From IMG/VR virus record IMGVR_UViG_3300046750_000365, positions 1 to 64,000 of that record: a DNA stretch of 64,000 nt. One strand, 5' to 3'. This DNA comes from a virus. The stretch's first letter is position 1; each line of letters starts with the position of its first letter. The notes under the pieces are model-generated. The model saw only the letters and a program-made list of their open reading frames with translations. It was not told where the DNA came from and ran no database searches. Position numbers and translations under genes: made by a program. Below are positions 1 to 8,273 of this stretch, in pieces.

Positions 1-143
1 AAGCTGGTGGTGTATACTACATAGACACACGTAAAACACACAGAACACATAGTTGGAAGGACAACAGCATGCATTTAGTGATGAATATTCCTAAAACATG
101 GGAGAATGTTGTTAAGTTAATGAGTGCGACACTCAATTACTAA
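1..143 (+). CDS. 3' end of an unrecognised phage protein (partial)
   Basis: An open frame enters from the left edge, with the first complete codon at base 3, and stops with TAA at 141-143. Its 46 visible residues end in MSATLNY. No start codon is in the window and I recognise no family. It is followed by a late-promoter-like box and the next gene on the same strand, so it is probably the last gene of a preceding late operon. Confidence 0.6.
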   Translation, partial: AGGVYYIDTRKTHRTHSWKDNSMHLVMNIPKTWENVVKLMSATLNY

Positions 144-161
144 GACTTTTGATATTAATTA

Positions 162-169
162 GATAAATA
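162..169 (+). promoter_or_regulatory. Late-promoter-like box GATAAATA
   Basis: GATAAATA within TTAGATAAATAC matches the T4-type late -10 box (TATAAATA) except at its first base. The same extended form recurs at 36755, and on the minus strand at 21064-21071 and 62916-62923. The next ATG is only five bases downstream, so a transcript starting at the usual distance would be nearly leaderless. Confidence 0.45.
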
Positions 170-174
170 CTTGT

Positions 175-381
175 ATGAAAATATATGATATAATAACCGA
201 AGATGCCGATGGCGGCGATACAATGTCTGGTAATTTTGCCAGCATATCGTTTCCTATGACACCCGGAACTAAGAAAAAAGATGCTAGAAAAGCAGTTGAT
301 CCAAAAGGATACTTAGGTGACGGTAAACATAAAAAGCAAAGTGTCGGTTACACTGAAACAGTGAAGGTAATAAAAAGATGA
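175..381 (+). CDS. Small unrecognised phage protein
   Basis: A 68-residue protein rich in Lys, Asp and Gly, without membrane segments or cysteines. The N-terminus MKIYDIITEDADGG has an I-T-E tripeptide, similar to the amphipathic leader plus (L/I)-x-E site of T4 internal head proteins, but that link is only inference. The next gene starts 4 nt before its stop, so the two are translationally coupled. There is no Shine-Dalgarno sequence between the late-type box and the start. Function unknown. Confidence 0.6.
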   Translation: MKIYDIITEDADGGDTMSGNFASISFPMTPGTKKKDARKAVDPKGYLGDGKHKKQSVGYTETVKVIKR

Positions 382-680
382 GAGAATCTCAGCTAGCAAA
401 AGAAGAGATTTATTCTAAAAATCCAGAAGATCCAAATAACCCAGAAGTATTGGTACAAGGATATGGTAGAATGAATTTAAAGTCTTTAGAGCAAAAAGTA
501 GAACGTATGTTCACTGAAATGGCAGAGATGGCTAAAATGGGAAATTGGGATAATGTAGAATATAATCTTAATAAAGGTTTAGTACAAGGATTTATTACAG
601 CAATCACTAATACATATAAAGAATTAGAAACAATCAGAAAACGCGGCGGTAAGAACAGTCGTGGCATTGAAAAAAGGTAA
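378..680 (+). CDS. Small helical phage protein, unknown function
   Basis: A 100-residue, mostly alpha-helical, charged protein with no signal peptide or membrane segment. Residues 35-95 are predicted by eye to form amphipathic helices, and the C-terminal tail is very basic (RKRGGKNSRG). It overlaps the preceding gene by 4 nt (ATGA) and the next gene starts 5 nt after its stop, so it belongs to one late operon running from 175 to about 3700. I do not recognise a family. Confidence 0.65.
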   Translation: MRESQLAKEEIYSKNPEDPNNPEVLVQGYGRMNLKSLEQKVERMFTEMAEMAKMGNWDNVEYNLNKGLVQGFITAITNTYKELETIRKRGGKNSRGIEKR

Positions 681-685
681 CGACT

Positions 686-1813
686 ATGAATAATCAAAAA
701 ATTGAAAATACTTTCAGTCTTGCGATGGATCAGATTAATAAACTAGAAAAAGTTTTTAAAAAAGACAGCAGACTAGAACAAGCTATTGCAGAAATAGGTG
801 GAGACATAGCTTGGCTTGATGATATTAGAGCCAATCTAAGTAATGTATACGAATCATTAGAAGAAGGAATCTACGGTGCAGTTGCACATTTAGATGTAGA
901 AGAATCATTAAGTAAGAAGAAAAAAATTACACCAAAAACACCAGTAGGTATGGTAGCAGAAGGCGTGCTTGACGCAGATGACGATGACGGGTTTATGGCT
1001 CGTTCACAACTATATTTCTTAGCACGTGATGCTATTAAGTTACATGGAATAATTGACGATAGAGACGATTTAGAACCATGGGTACAAAGTAAAATAGCAC
1101 AAGCAAGTAAAGATATTGATGCAGTGAGTCGTTACACTGAATACAATGCCATGAAAGCTGAAGTTGAACCAGAAGGAATACAACCACATATGCATTCACA
1201 TGCAGAAGTTCCTCCACATATGGAAGAAGGGTATTCAATCTTACCTCCAATGGATACAGACAAATATCAAGAGCGTGATGGATTAGAAGGACCATTTCCT
1301 ACAAAATCAGGAAAAGTAGTTTATTATGATCCAAAAGAAGGTAGCTATTACGATTCAGACCGTGATATGTTTTTAACATATGATGACTTCAGAGCATTAG
1401 ACAAAGATGTTAATGAAGGACAAATGAAGAATATGTTACACGATAATGCAGAAGATATGGATAAAGAAGATTTTGTTAGAGAATACGCAGACCAATTAGG
1501 CGGCGGCGAAGCGGCAGCTGATTTTTGGGATAACGTAAATGGAGTTGAAGAAGATTCAAGTGTTGCTAAAGCATCAAGCAAAAGAAAAGAAGAACATGAT
1601 GCGTTAGTAGTTACTCCGGCTGATAAAGAGTTAAATACTCCAGCTTGGCAAAGATATAAAGCAGGCGATCCAAGATACAAATATAAATCTCATGCAGATT
1701 CAGATATTACCGAAGGTATGGAATTTGATGAAAAGAGAACAGATGAGTTACAAGTTGTAGCAAAAGATCTTTTCAAAAATGCATTGAGCAAAGCAAAGAA
1801 GAAGGTGAAATAA
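686..1813 (+). CDS. Acidic phage protein with conserved helical segment, probably virion or head associated
   Basis: A 375-residue, strongly acidic protein. Residues 1-75 are helical. A DADDDDGFMARSQL segment near residue 97 opens a helical block reading LEPWVQSKIAQASKDID, a pattern I recall from uncharacterised proteins in structural regions of marine T4-like phages. The remainder is low-complexity acidic, with a basic tail (SKAKKKVK). No catalytic motif is visible. The gene lies 5 nt after its neighbour, with AAGGTAACG as a possible ribosome site, and the next gene starts 1 nt after its stop. A role in head or core assembly is a guess. Confidence 0.65.
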   Translation: MNNQKIENTFSLAMDQINKLEKVFKKDSRLEQAIAEIGGDIAWLDDIRANLSNVYESLEEGIYGAVAHLDVEESLSKKKKITPKTPVGMVAEGVLDADDDDGFMARSQLYFLARDAIKLHGIIDDRDDLEPWVQSKIAQASKDIDAVSRYTEYNAMKAEVEPEGIQPHMHSHAEVPPHMEEGYSILPPMDTDKYQERDGLEGPFPTKSGKVVYYDPKEGSYYDSDRDMFLTYDDFRALDKDVNEGQMKNMLHDNAEDMDKEDFVREYADQLGGGEAAADFWDNVNGVEEDSSVAKASSKRKEEHDALVVTPADKELNTPAWQRYKAGDPRYKYKSHADSDITEGMEFDEKRTDELQVVAKDLFKNALSKAKKKVK

Positions 1814-1814
1814 T

Positions 1815-3434
1815 ATGTTTAGCAAAGAGCAATACTTAGATAATGAAGATAACAATTACCACACAGAAAACGGTATTGCATTAGCAAACGAATTCGGTAC
1901 ACCCGAAGAACAAAAATTAATGGCACAAATTCAAAAAGACCATTATGAACGTGGACATATTAACCCAGATGAAATAGAAGCACGTAATGCTATTGTTAAA
2001 AAGTATTACCCAATGTTAGAAGGCAAATATAAATCAGATGCACAGCGTAAAGCAGTACATGCATCAAAAGCAGAAAAAGCAAATGAAGGTACAGAAGGAT
2101 GTGCGGACTGTGAATGGATTGCATCCGAAACAGATGGCGACATTACTACATGTGATGATTGTGCATCTGAAAAACGTCAAACCAACGAAGCAGGTGGGTA
2201 TTATACACAACCTGTATATGATATGATTGAAAAGCATGGTTATGAAAAAGTAATGCATGAACTATTAACAAGTTTACATGCAGATGTAATTCAAGACTTT
2301 TTAAAACGTGCAGAATTAGATGAAGGTGCAGAATTAGATGAAGGTACTGAAATGGGTAACATCGGAGACGTTAGTGTAAAGCAATTCGCAAGTAAAGACG
2401 GAATAGCAATACAACTTACTGGCTCTGAAGGTTATGTTCAACTTTCTAGAGAAGAAGCAGCACAGTTAGCGGCACGTTTAGCAAAATGGGCAGGATCAAA
2501 AGACATGGCTATGCCAGGTGAATACGAAAGTGTACAATACGAATCAGGTTTGCGTAGTGCAGTTAGAGAAGCAGAAAAGCGTTGGAAACAAACTAGTATG
2601 TCTCCAGAAGAAGCTGAAAAGAAATACGGCAAAGAAAACGTAAAAGTTAAAAAAGGCGGACTACGTAATGGCGATGATATGGTACAAGTATTTGTTGAAA
2701 ATAACAAACCAAATCAACCTAGCGAACCAAGTCGTCATCTAAAACGTAAGATGCCTAAATTTATGGATCCAACACCATCACCAAAATCACCATCACAACC
2801 GAGTGAACCAGACCCAGCACCACCACCTACAACATCACCAAAACCAATGATGGATCCACCAACATCAACACCACCAAGCAGACCAAAATCAAAAAAAACA
2901 CCAAAAGCAATATATGCATCTAAGCATGCAGGAAAATTAAAAGAAAAGATTTTTAGAGCTGCGACAGAAAATGAAAAACAAATTAATGAATTAGATCTGT
3001 ATGCACCAAACACAGACTACATTAGAGCCCCAAACGGTGAATACTTTAAAGTAGATTATCGTAATACTGGTACTGTTACCGGTGGTGGGCATAAAAGAGC
3101 TGATTTAACATCTTTTAAAAATGTAGTAAAAGCAGATCCAAAAGAAGTTGATGTATTAGGTTTAGATAGTAGATTAGATTATGCTGACACAGATGGAAGC
3201 GGAATTAAATCTAAGAAATCTAATGAGATACATGTAGGACATGAACACCAAGGCGGAAGCCCATTTAGTGATAAAGACATTAGTGTATATGATATGGATT
3301 CTGAAGATTACCATAACAATGTACCAGATGGAGCTAAAGCTGCCGTTATTAAATTCATGACTCAACAACAAGACGAATCCGCTAAGTCAGAAAGACGATT
3401 ACGTATAACTGATTGGATTCAAAAACGCAAATAA
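1815..3434 (+). CDS. Large acidic protein with zinc-ribbon-like cysteines and proline-rich linker
   Basis: A 539-residue protein of unknown function. Visible parts in order: a helical N-terminus; a CxxC-x13-CxxC set (C96, C99, C113, C116) that could bind zinc; an acidic block with a tandem AELDEG repeat near 166-177; a Pro/Ser/Thr-rich linker of about 75 residues after residue 295; and a C-terminal domain of about 160 residues that is Asp, Gly and His rich (DTDGSG, HVGHEHQGG). The multidomain build suits a virion or decoration protein, but nothing proves it. It lies in the same operon as its left neighbour, 1 nt apart. Confidence 0.65.
   Translation: MFSKEQYLDNEDNNYHTENGIALANEFGTPEEQKLMAQIQKDHYERGHINPDEIEARNAIVKKYYPMLEGKYKSDAQRKAVHASKAEKANEGTEGCADCEWIASETDGDITTCDDCASEKRQTNEAGGYYTQPVYDMIEKHGYEKVMHELLTSLHADVIQDFLKRAELDEGAELDEGTEMGNIGDVSVKQFASKDGIAIQLTGSEGYVQLSREEAAQLAARLAKWAGSKDMAMPGEYESVQYESGLRSAVREAEKRWKQTSMSPEEAEKKYGKENVKVKKGGLRNGDDMVQVFVENNKPNQPSEPSRHLKRKMPKFMDPTPSPKSPSQPSEPDPAPPPTTSPKPMMDPPTSTPPSRPKSKKTPKAIYASKHAGKLKEKIFRAATENEKQINELDLYAPNTDYIRAPNGEYFKVDYRNTGTVTGGGHKRADLTSFKNVVKADPKEVDVLGLDSRLDYADTDGSGIKSKKSNEIHVGHEHQGGSPFSDKDISVYDMDSEDYHNNVPDGAKAAVIKFMTQQQDESAKSERRLRITDWIQKRK
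2310..2345 (+). repeat. Perfect 18-bp tandem duplication inside a gene
   Basis: GCAGAATTAGATGAAGGT occurs twice in direct succession (2310-2327 and 2328-2345), keeps the reading frame and encodes AELDEG twice. It looks like a recent slippage duplication within the acidic part of the 539-residue protein. Confidence 0.9.
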
Positions 3435-3448
3435 TAAAAGGAAATACT

Positions 3449-3697
3449 ATGTTTAAATGGATAAAGAATATTTTTTCTTCTGAAAAGCCATTAGTACTAA
3501 CTGATGAAGTTAAAGAAGTTAAAAAGAAAACAGAAACAAAACCACTAGTAGTAAAACCGTCTTTTAAAAACAAAAAAGAACTATCAAGCATGACTAAAGC
3601 TAAACTTGAAGAAGTTGGCAGAGTATATGGTATTGAGCTTGACAGAAGATTAACTAAAGATAAACTAGTTAATCAACTTTGGAAATCTATTAAATAG
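3449..3697 (+). CDS. Small protein with HeH/SAP-like C-terminal motif
   Basis: An 82-residue basic protein. I chose the ATG at 3449 because AAAGGAA lies 7-13 nt upstream; the frame also extends back to 3413 inside the previous gene. The C-terminal 35 residues (SMTKAKLEEVGRVYGIELD then RRLTKDKLVNQLW) fit the helix-extension-helix pattern of HeH/LEM/SAP-like modules, small domains often used for nucleic-acid binding. The N-terminus is Lys/Glu/Thr-rich linker. A DNA- or RNA-associated accessory role is inferred from the motif only. Confidence 0.65.
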   Translation: MFKWIKNIFSSEKPLVLTDEVKEVKKKTETKPLVVKPSFKNKKELSSMTKAKLEEVGRVYGIELDRRLTKDKLVNQLWKSIK

Positions 3698-3714
3698 ACG
3701 AAAGAAATTAGTGA

Positions 3715-3812
3715 ATGACTAAAAAACTTATCGAAACATTTCTAGAAGCAAACACACAACATCAGTTGAAGATGGCGAAACTGTAAACCAATGGAATTCA
3801 CAAGGAAGATAG
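3715..3812 (+). pseudogene. Tiny ORF, possibly split by a frameshift
   Basis: The ATG at 3715 opens a 23-codon frame beginning MTKKLIETFLEAN that stops at 3786. From about 3753, another frame (two bases on) reads HTTSVEDGETVNQWNSQGR and stops at 3812. Joined, the two would give a protein of about 30 residues. A six-adenine run at 3721-3726 is a possible slippage site but lies before the frame change. The F-L-E-A leader resembles the N-termini of other small phage proteins here. It could be a genuine 23-residue peptide or a broken gene. Confidence 0.3.
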
Positions 3813-3997
3813 CAGAACATACAAACGGCTCTTGCCAAAACTGCGGTCATCCAACACATTGTGGAACTTCACGTTGGGAACAGGTTAAAGACTATGCTTG
3901 TGATGGCGGCGAATTACGTATGATAAAAGTATGTGATAGTTGCAGGTGTAGTAATTGCACTGGAATAAAAAATGAGCGAACCAAAAAACGCAGATAG
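3791..3997 (+). CDS. Small zinc-finger-like protein
   Basis: A 68-residue protein with nine cysteines, arranged as CQNC then HPTHCG in the first half and CDSCRCSNC in the second half, so it probably folds around zinc. The tail is basic (NERTKKRR). It overlaps the start of the next gene by 26 nt. No strong ribosome site precedes the ATG at 3791, and it overlaps the tail of the possible broken ORF before it. Zinc-finger proteins of this size in phages often bind nucleic acids or host proteins; the target here is unknown. Confidence 0.5.
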   Translation: MEFTRKIAEHTNGSCQNCGHPTHCGTSRWEQVKDYACDGGELRMIKVCDSCRCSNCTGIKNERTKKRR

Positions 3998-4616
3998 TTG
4001 GCAGGCATATCCTGCCTTAAGGTGGGTCTACAATAAACTAGAATTAAGTCAAAAGCTAGGTTATAGTTGTGGGCCTGACACTGTTCCTGTACCAAGTACA
4101 GGAATGTATGTTGAAAGACCTATTATGAATTTAAGTAATATGGGAGTTTCAGCAAAAATAGTAGAACTTGAAAAAGGTCAGACTATTAATACACCAGGAC
4201 ATTTTTGGTGTGAATATTTTGAAGGCGATTTAGTTAGTGTGGACTATACATTCCGTAAAGGAGAAATATATCCACAGCAAGCAATGAGAGGCATACATCA
4301 TTCGAGAAGTCTTTCAGCGTTTAACAAATGGGAAAAGGTAGAACCCTTTCCTGACTATGATTTACCAAGTTGGGTTGATGGACTAAGTTCAGCTAAACAC
4401 ATTAACATTGATTTTAAAGGTGGTAAAATTATAGAAGTTCATTTAAGGCATAATATAGGTTATCCTAAATGGGCAGTAGAAGTAATACCTATATGGGCAC
4501 ACGAAGATCAACAAATGTTCATGGAATATGAGCATATGGGCTACATTTTTAAGAAATGCGAAGATGACGCTAACGGAAATTTAGATAGCGGACAAATTGG
4601 GTTTTATTATAAATAG
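3972..4616 (+). CDS. Unrecognised 214-residue phage protein
   Basis: A soluble protein of mixed alpha/beta composition with many aromatic residues (for example HFWCEYFEGDLVSVDYTF in the middle). No membrane segment or catalytic motif was recognised. The start at 3972 lies within the end of the preceding cysteine-rich gene. A perfect late promoter (TATAAATA) overlaps its stop codon and serves the next gene. Function unknown. Confidence 0.6.
   Translation: MSEPKNADSWQAYPALRWVYNKLELSQKLGYSCGPDTVPVPSTGMYVERPIMNLSNMGVSAKIVELEKGQTINTPGHFWCEYFEGDLVSVDYTFRKGEIYPQQAMRGIHHSRSLSAFNKWEKVEPFPDYDLPSWVDGLSSAKHINIDFKGGKIIEVHLRHNIGYPKWAVEVIPIWAHEDQQMFMEYEHMGYIFKKCEDDANGNLDSGQIGFYYK
4608..4615 (+). promoter_or_regulatory. 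T4-type late promoter TATAAATA
   Basis: An exact match to the T4 late -10 consensus, 25 bases before the ATG of the next gene. It leaves room for a short leader containing AGAGG (4628-4632). The box overlaps the stop codon of the previous gene. Confidence 0.6.
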
Positions 4617-4640
4617 TAGTATATAAAAGAGGAATTTATT

Positions 4641-5711
4641 ATGAGACTTAGAAACTTATTTGAATATGATGATTTAGATAAAGAAAAAGAAATTATTGTA
4701 TCTAGAATATCCGGCCTTAGAGCAGATAATGACGAGGACGCTAAATTATTAGATAGAATTTATAAACTATTAAATAGTGGTCAAATTGGAGATAATATTC
4801 AAGCAGGTTTTGCAGCACCATTAGCAGATGAACCATTAAGTGATAAAGAAAAAACTTTAGTTATGCAAGACTTAACTAAAATTATTGCATCAGCTGATAG
4901 TGATTTTAAATCAATGAATGAGATGATTTCTCAATTAGAAAAAGGTGGAGTAGTTGATGTATCAAAACTTAATTCACCATTAGTTTCGTTCTCAGCAATA
5001 TTCACACACCCAGCCGCTATTAAAGTTTTTCATGAACTTAAAAATTATGGAACAGGTAAGAAGCAAAAAGGACCAGGTGAATATGCACTTGCATGTCTAA
5101 GTAACAAAATTAGATTAGCGTCAGGTGAAGGTGATTTAGAAATAGAAGGTATTGGTAAAGTTGAATTAAAATCAGCAGTATCTAGCACTGGTGGACGTAT
5201 TGGTTACGGTGGCGGATCACAAAAAGCTAAACGTACAGTAATTGACAAATACGCAGATAGAATTCCAACAGTTATAGCATCAATTGGTGGTAAAGGTGGT
5301 AGTTTAGGATTAGGTAAATTTATTCCAGCTCTAGCACAAGACTTACCATTAAATCAACCAGACAGTGTAAAACTTAGAACAGCAATTATGACAGAACTAC
5401 TAAAGATGGACTTAGAAGGTTTTGCAGATCCAATTATACAAGCATTTGCTAAAACAGATAATCCAATTGAAATTGAAGATGCTTATTTAAAAGCAAACTT
5501 CTTATGGTACAAAAATAGAGACGATTTTGATGCATTACTATTATGTAGTTTTCCAAATCAAAAATTTGCAATGATTAAAAACGAAAATGATTTAATTGCA
5601 TTTAGAAGAGGCGGACACGCAGCATCAACTAGTATCAGTGTTATTCCAACACAAGCTGGTGCAGGTAGAGAACAATGGGCACAGTTAACACTTAATAAGG
5701 CTAACGCATAA
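4641..5711 (+). CDS. Putative PD-(D/E)XK-nuclease-fold phage protein
   Basis: A 356-residue protein. The middle contains E147, D165 and E175-L-K177 in GPGEYAL and GDLEIEGIGKVELKSA, which is the E...D...ExK layout of PD-(D/E)XK nucleases. Glycine-rich loops (GGRIGYGGG, IGGKGGSLGLGK) follow and could contact DNA or phosphate. The N-terminus MRLRNLFEYDD carries an L-F-E tripeptide like those of small head-directed phage proteins. It has its own late promoter, so it is probably made late and may be packaged or act in DNA processing. The assignment rests on motif spacing only. Confidence 0.5.
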   Translation: MRLRNLFEYDDLDKEKEIIVSRISGLRADNDEDAKLLDRIYKLLNSGQIGDNIQAGFAAPLADEPLSDKEKTLVMQDLTKIIASADSDFKSMNEMISQLEKGGVVDVSKLNSPLVSFSAIFTHPAAIKVFHELKNYGTGKKQKGPGEYALACLSNKIRLASGEGDLEIEGIGKVELKSAVSSTGGRIGYGGGSQKAKRTVIDKYADRIPTVIASIGGKGGSLGLGKFIPALAQDLPLNQPDSVKLRTAIMTELLKMDLEGFADPIIQAFAKTDNPIEIEDAYLKANFLWYKNRDDFDALLLCSFPNQKFAMIKNENDLIAFRRGGHAASTSISVIPTQAGAGREQWAQLTLNKANA

Positions 5712-5992
5712 TGTGGGATATAATTGTACAAATGGTTACAGACAGGTTGTGGATTTACACAGCTATAGTTGGTAGCATATTTGGTGCATTATTTGTATAC
5801 TGGATTAAAGATACATACATAGCTTTTTGGGCAATTAACAAATGGGAAGCAACATTAGACTTCCTAATCAACCGATGGGGTTGGACATGGTTCAAACATA
5901 ATCCAGATGCATGGAAAGCAGCCAATCCAAAACTTACAAAAAAGATTGAAGATTTAGAAAAACGTATTAAGTTCCTTGAAGGCAAACGTTAA
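5711..5992 (+). CDS. Small membrane-anchored coiled-coil protein
   Basis: A 93-residue protein with one hydrophobic segment at about residues 13-32, an aromatic stretch (RWGWTWFKH) and a charged C-terminal helix (KLTKKIEDLEKRIKFLEGK) typical of a short coiled coil. Its ATG shares one base with the stop of the preceding gene. The topology would allow a holin or spanin-like role, but nothing specific supports that. Confidence 0.55.
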   Translation: MWDIIVQMVTDRLWIYTAIVGSIFGALFVYWIKDTYIAFWAINKWEATLDFLINRWGWTWFKHNPDAWKAANPKLTKKIEDLEKRIKFLEGKR

Positions 5993-6007
5993 AAGAAGAT
6001 AAACAAT

Positions 6008-6862
6008 ATGATATACCTTGTCTGTACTCGTAGTGCAATTTGTGCGAGTGCCTTAACTTACATAATTAATCAAAGCCCAGCATGTTATAATGTAGTTCAT
6101 AATAATGTGTACCATACTGAAAAAGGTACAAATTTTAATGATGCATTAACAATAAATGACTGGTGGAACATTCCCGATACATATGTAGAAACATATACTC
6201 CTGACATTAGAAATAATGAACAAATGGATGTAAGTTCATTAAGTACATTATGTAGAGTATGGGAGTCTTTAGGAACAGGAAAAAGTGTAGCACTATTTAC
6301 ACATGCTAAAAATACAAAAGAGATTATAGAATATAAAAATAAACATAATCTTCCTATAACTGTAATAACAACAACAATGGGTACTAATAGTTACTTGTAT
6401 TTAGACTTATTTTTAAAACGTGAATACAGTGATGAAATGAATGCATTTACTAGTATTGACAGTACTTGGAAATATCTTTATAATCAATATATCAACCAAG
6501 ATGAAATGTGGGCAGAACATGCTGATGTAGTATTAGAGATGCATGATTGGCTAGGTGATCCAGCAGATACATTTAATGCTTTAAAAATATTTCATAATAA
6601 AAATTTAAAACAATGGGTAAAAGAATACTTGCAACGTAATAGTTATAAAGAGTGGAATATTAAAGTAAACGATGTTAACAATAAACTAAAAGCAATAAGT
6701 TACTTATTTCAATACAATCAACATCAAATGCCTACATTACAAAGCAAAAAGTTACTAGCACTAGCAGGATTAGATGCAGTAAGACATCATGCTTCTAATA
6801 TAGATGTGATAGTTGAACGAGCCTCAAATACACTCAGATATCAATTGACAACTCCAACATAA
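6008..6862 (+). CDS. Sulfotransferase-like protein, divergent
   Basis: A 284-residue protein starting MIYLVCTRSAICASALTYII, a beta strand, loop and helix arrangement like the phosphosulfate-binding start of sulfotransferase-fold proteins encoded at 18169 and 18857, though without a clear GxxGSG(K/T). Later strands (SVALFTHAKN, LPITVITTTMGT) would fit the central sheet. The remainder is helical. The ribosome site is AGAAGATAA before 6008. Family membership is tentative, and no catalytic residue can be named. Confidence 0.4.
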   Translation: MIYLVCTRSAICASALTYIINQSPACYNVVHNNVYHTEKGTNFNDALTINDWWNIPDTYVETYTPDIRNNEQMDVSSLSTLCRVWESLGTGKSVALFTHAKNTKEIIEYKNKHNLPITVITTTMGTNSYLYLDLFLKREYSDEMNAFTSIDSTWKYLYNQYINQDEMWAEHADVVLEMHDWLGDPADTFNALKIFHNKNLKQWVKEYLQRNSYKEWNIKVNDVNNKLKAISYLFQYNQHQMPTLQSKKLLALAGLDAVRHHASNIDVIVERASNTLRYQLTTPT

Positions 6863-6903
6863 GAGTGTATTATATATACAATTACAAAAATAGGAGATAA
6901 TCT

Positions 6904-7161
6904 ATGAGCATTACATTTGGAACGGAAGACGTTGCTAAACTAAAAAACCTTATGCAAGAAGGCGTACAAGTTATGACTGAAGTAGAAACACTTAACGAAG
7001 GTCTAAAAGATACGGTTAAGCATATTGCAGAAGAAATGGGCATTAAGCCAGCAGTACTAAACAAGGCAATTAAAATTGCACACAAGGCAGAGTTTCATAA
7101 ACATAGAGATGATTTTGATACTCTCGAAACAATACTTGAGAGCGTTGGCAGAGCTGATTAG
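6904..7161 (+). CDS. dsbA: DsbA-like double-stranded DNA-binding protein
   Basis: An 85-residue helical protein whose second half (LNEGLKDTVKHIAEEMG, followed by a helix with AHKAEFHKHRDDFDTLE) matches the pattern I recall for T4 DsbA, an 89-residue double-stranded DNA-binding protein linked to late promoters. Length and charge distribution also agree. ATAGGAGATAA gives a strong ribosome site. Its stop shares one base with the GTG start of the methyltransferase gene. The identification is from memory of the family. Confidence 0.55.
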   Translation: MSITFGTEDVAKLKNLMQEGVQVMTEVETLNEGLKDTVKHIAEEMGIKPAVLNKAIKIAHKAEFHKHRDDFDTLETILESVGRAD

Positions 7162-8273
7162 TGTTAGAAACAATTTATCAATTCTGGGGTATTAAACCAG
7201 AGCACATCTTCGCTGATGTGTTTACAGGATATGAAGACCTGTACCCAGAATTTGATAAACATACGAAAGAGACATATGAAGCAAATCCTGAAAGAACTAT
7301 CGATACTGTTTTTAATCTCTACCGTAATCGTGGTATCGTCCCTATTATATATTACACCGAAAAAGGTCTCAGAGAAGAAATCAGAGGGTTTCGTTCCAAG
7401 TCATATAACGGTGTGCAGGCTGAACGAATTGGACTCGGAAACAACGCAGGCCAAACTATTAACAGATTCATCTTTACCAATATGCAAACAGCCGAACCAA
7501 AAGGTAGAGGATCAAATTCATTAAAGGATAGATTTTACGATGATGCTAAATTACGCAGGGCTATCAGAATATGCTTTGAGTTTAGGGATGGGAATCGCCT
7601 TGTATATCCTACTGCATTACGCCGTTCATTGGAACTTGTTACGGGAGAAAACGTGCAGAACTTTAAACCTCAACACGCCCGAGCGTTGGCAGAACGCTTA
7701 TGTCCGGTTTTGTGGGGCCGCATTTATGATTACTCTTGTGGTTATGGCGGTCGTCTCTTGGGTATTAGTAGTAGTAATTTAAACTATAAATACATAGGTA
7801 CGGATCCTAATACTGAAACAATCAAGTATTTAAATTATTTAAATGAACTATTAGGTGCTGACGGAGAATTTATATGTTCTGGTTCTGAAGATTATCAGTG
7901 TGAAGATATTGATTTAGCGTTTAGTAGCCCACCGTACTTTAACTTGGAGAAGTACAGTGACGAAGAAACACAATGCATGGTTAAGTACACAACACTTGAT
8001 GAATGGTTTGAAGGGTATGTGGAACCTACTATGCAGAATATCAGAAGAGGATTACGATCAGATGGTACGTTTGCATCGAACATCGCAGACTACAAATCGT
8101 ACGGAAACAAGGAATACCATATTGTGGAAAGATGGATTGAAACAGCTGAAAAAGTTGGGTTCAAGCATACGGGCACAATTAAAATGATGTTGAATACTAG
8201 ACCAGGTGTAGGTAACGATAAACTAGCTGGTAGGGAAAAATTCGAAGGAGTATACGTTTTTGAAAAAAGATAA
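7161..8273 (+). CDS. DNA methyltransferase (amino-methyltransferase type)
   Basis: A 370-residue protein with the SAM-binding motif I at about 190-197 (DYSCGYGG), an acidic residue after the next strand (GTDPN, D215) and catalytic motif IV SSPPYF at 255-260. These define N6-adenine or N4-cytosine methyltransferases that act on DNA. SPPY is commoner in the cytosine-N4 group, but specificity cannot be settled. The N-terminal 150 residues may recognise the target. It starts with GTG directly after the dsbA stop (TAGTG) and overlaps the following rSAM gene by 14 nt. The likely role is modification of phage or host DNA. Confidence 0.75.
   Translation: MLETIYQFWGIKPEHIFADVFTGYEDLYPEFDKHTKETYEANPERTIDTVFNLYRNRGIVPIIYYTEKGLREEIRGFRSKSYNGVQAERIGLGNNAGQTINRFIFTNMQTAEPKGRGSNSLKDRFYDDAKLRRAIRICFEFRDGNRLVYPTALRRSLELVTGENVQNFKPQHARALAERLCPVLWGRIYDYSCGYGGRLLGISSSNLNYKYIGTDPNTETIKYLNYLNELLGADGEFICSGSEDYQCEDIDLAFSSPPYFNLEKYSDEETQCMVKYTTLDEWFEGYVEPTMQNIRRGLRSDGTFASNIADYKSYGNKEYHIVERWIETAEKVGFKHTGTIKMMLNTRPGVGNDKLAGREKFEGVYVFEKR

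Noticed and set aside
1035-1295. Long frames antisense to the left-end genes
   Set aside because: They lie fully opposite well-supported plus-strand genes with ribosome sites and phage-typical products; low-complexity composition.
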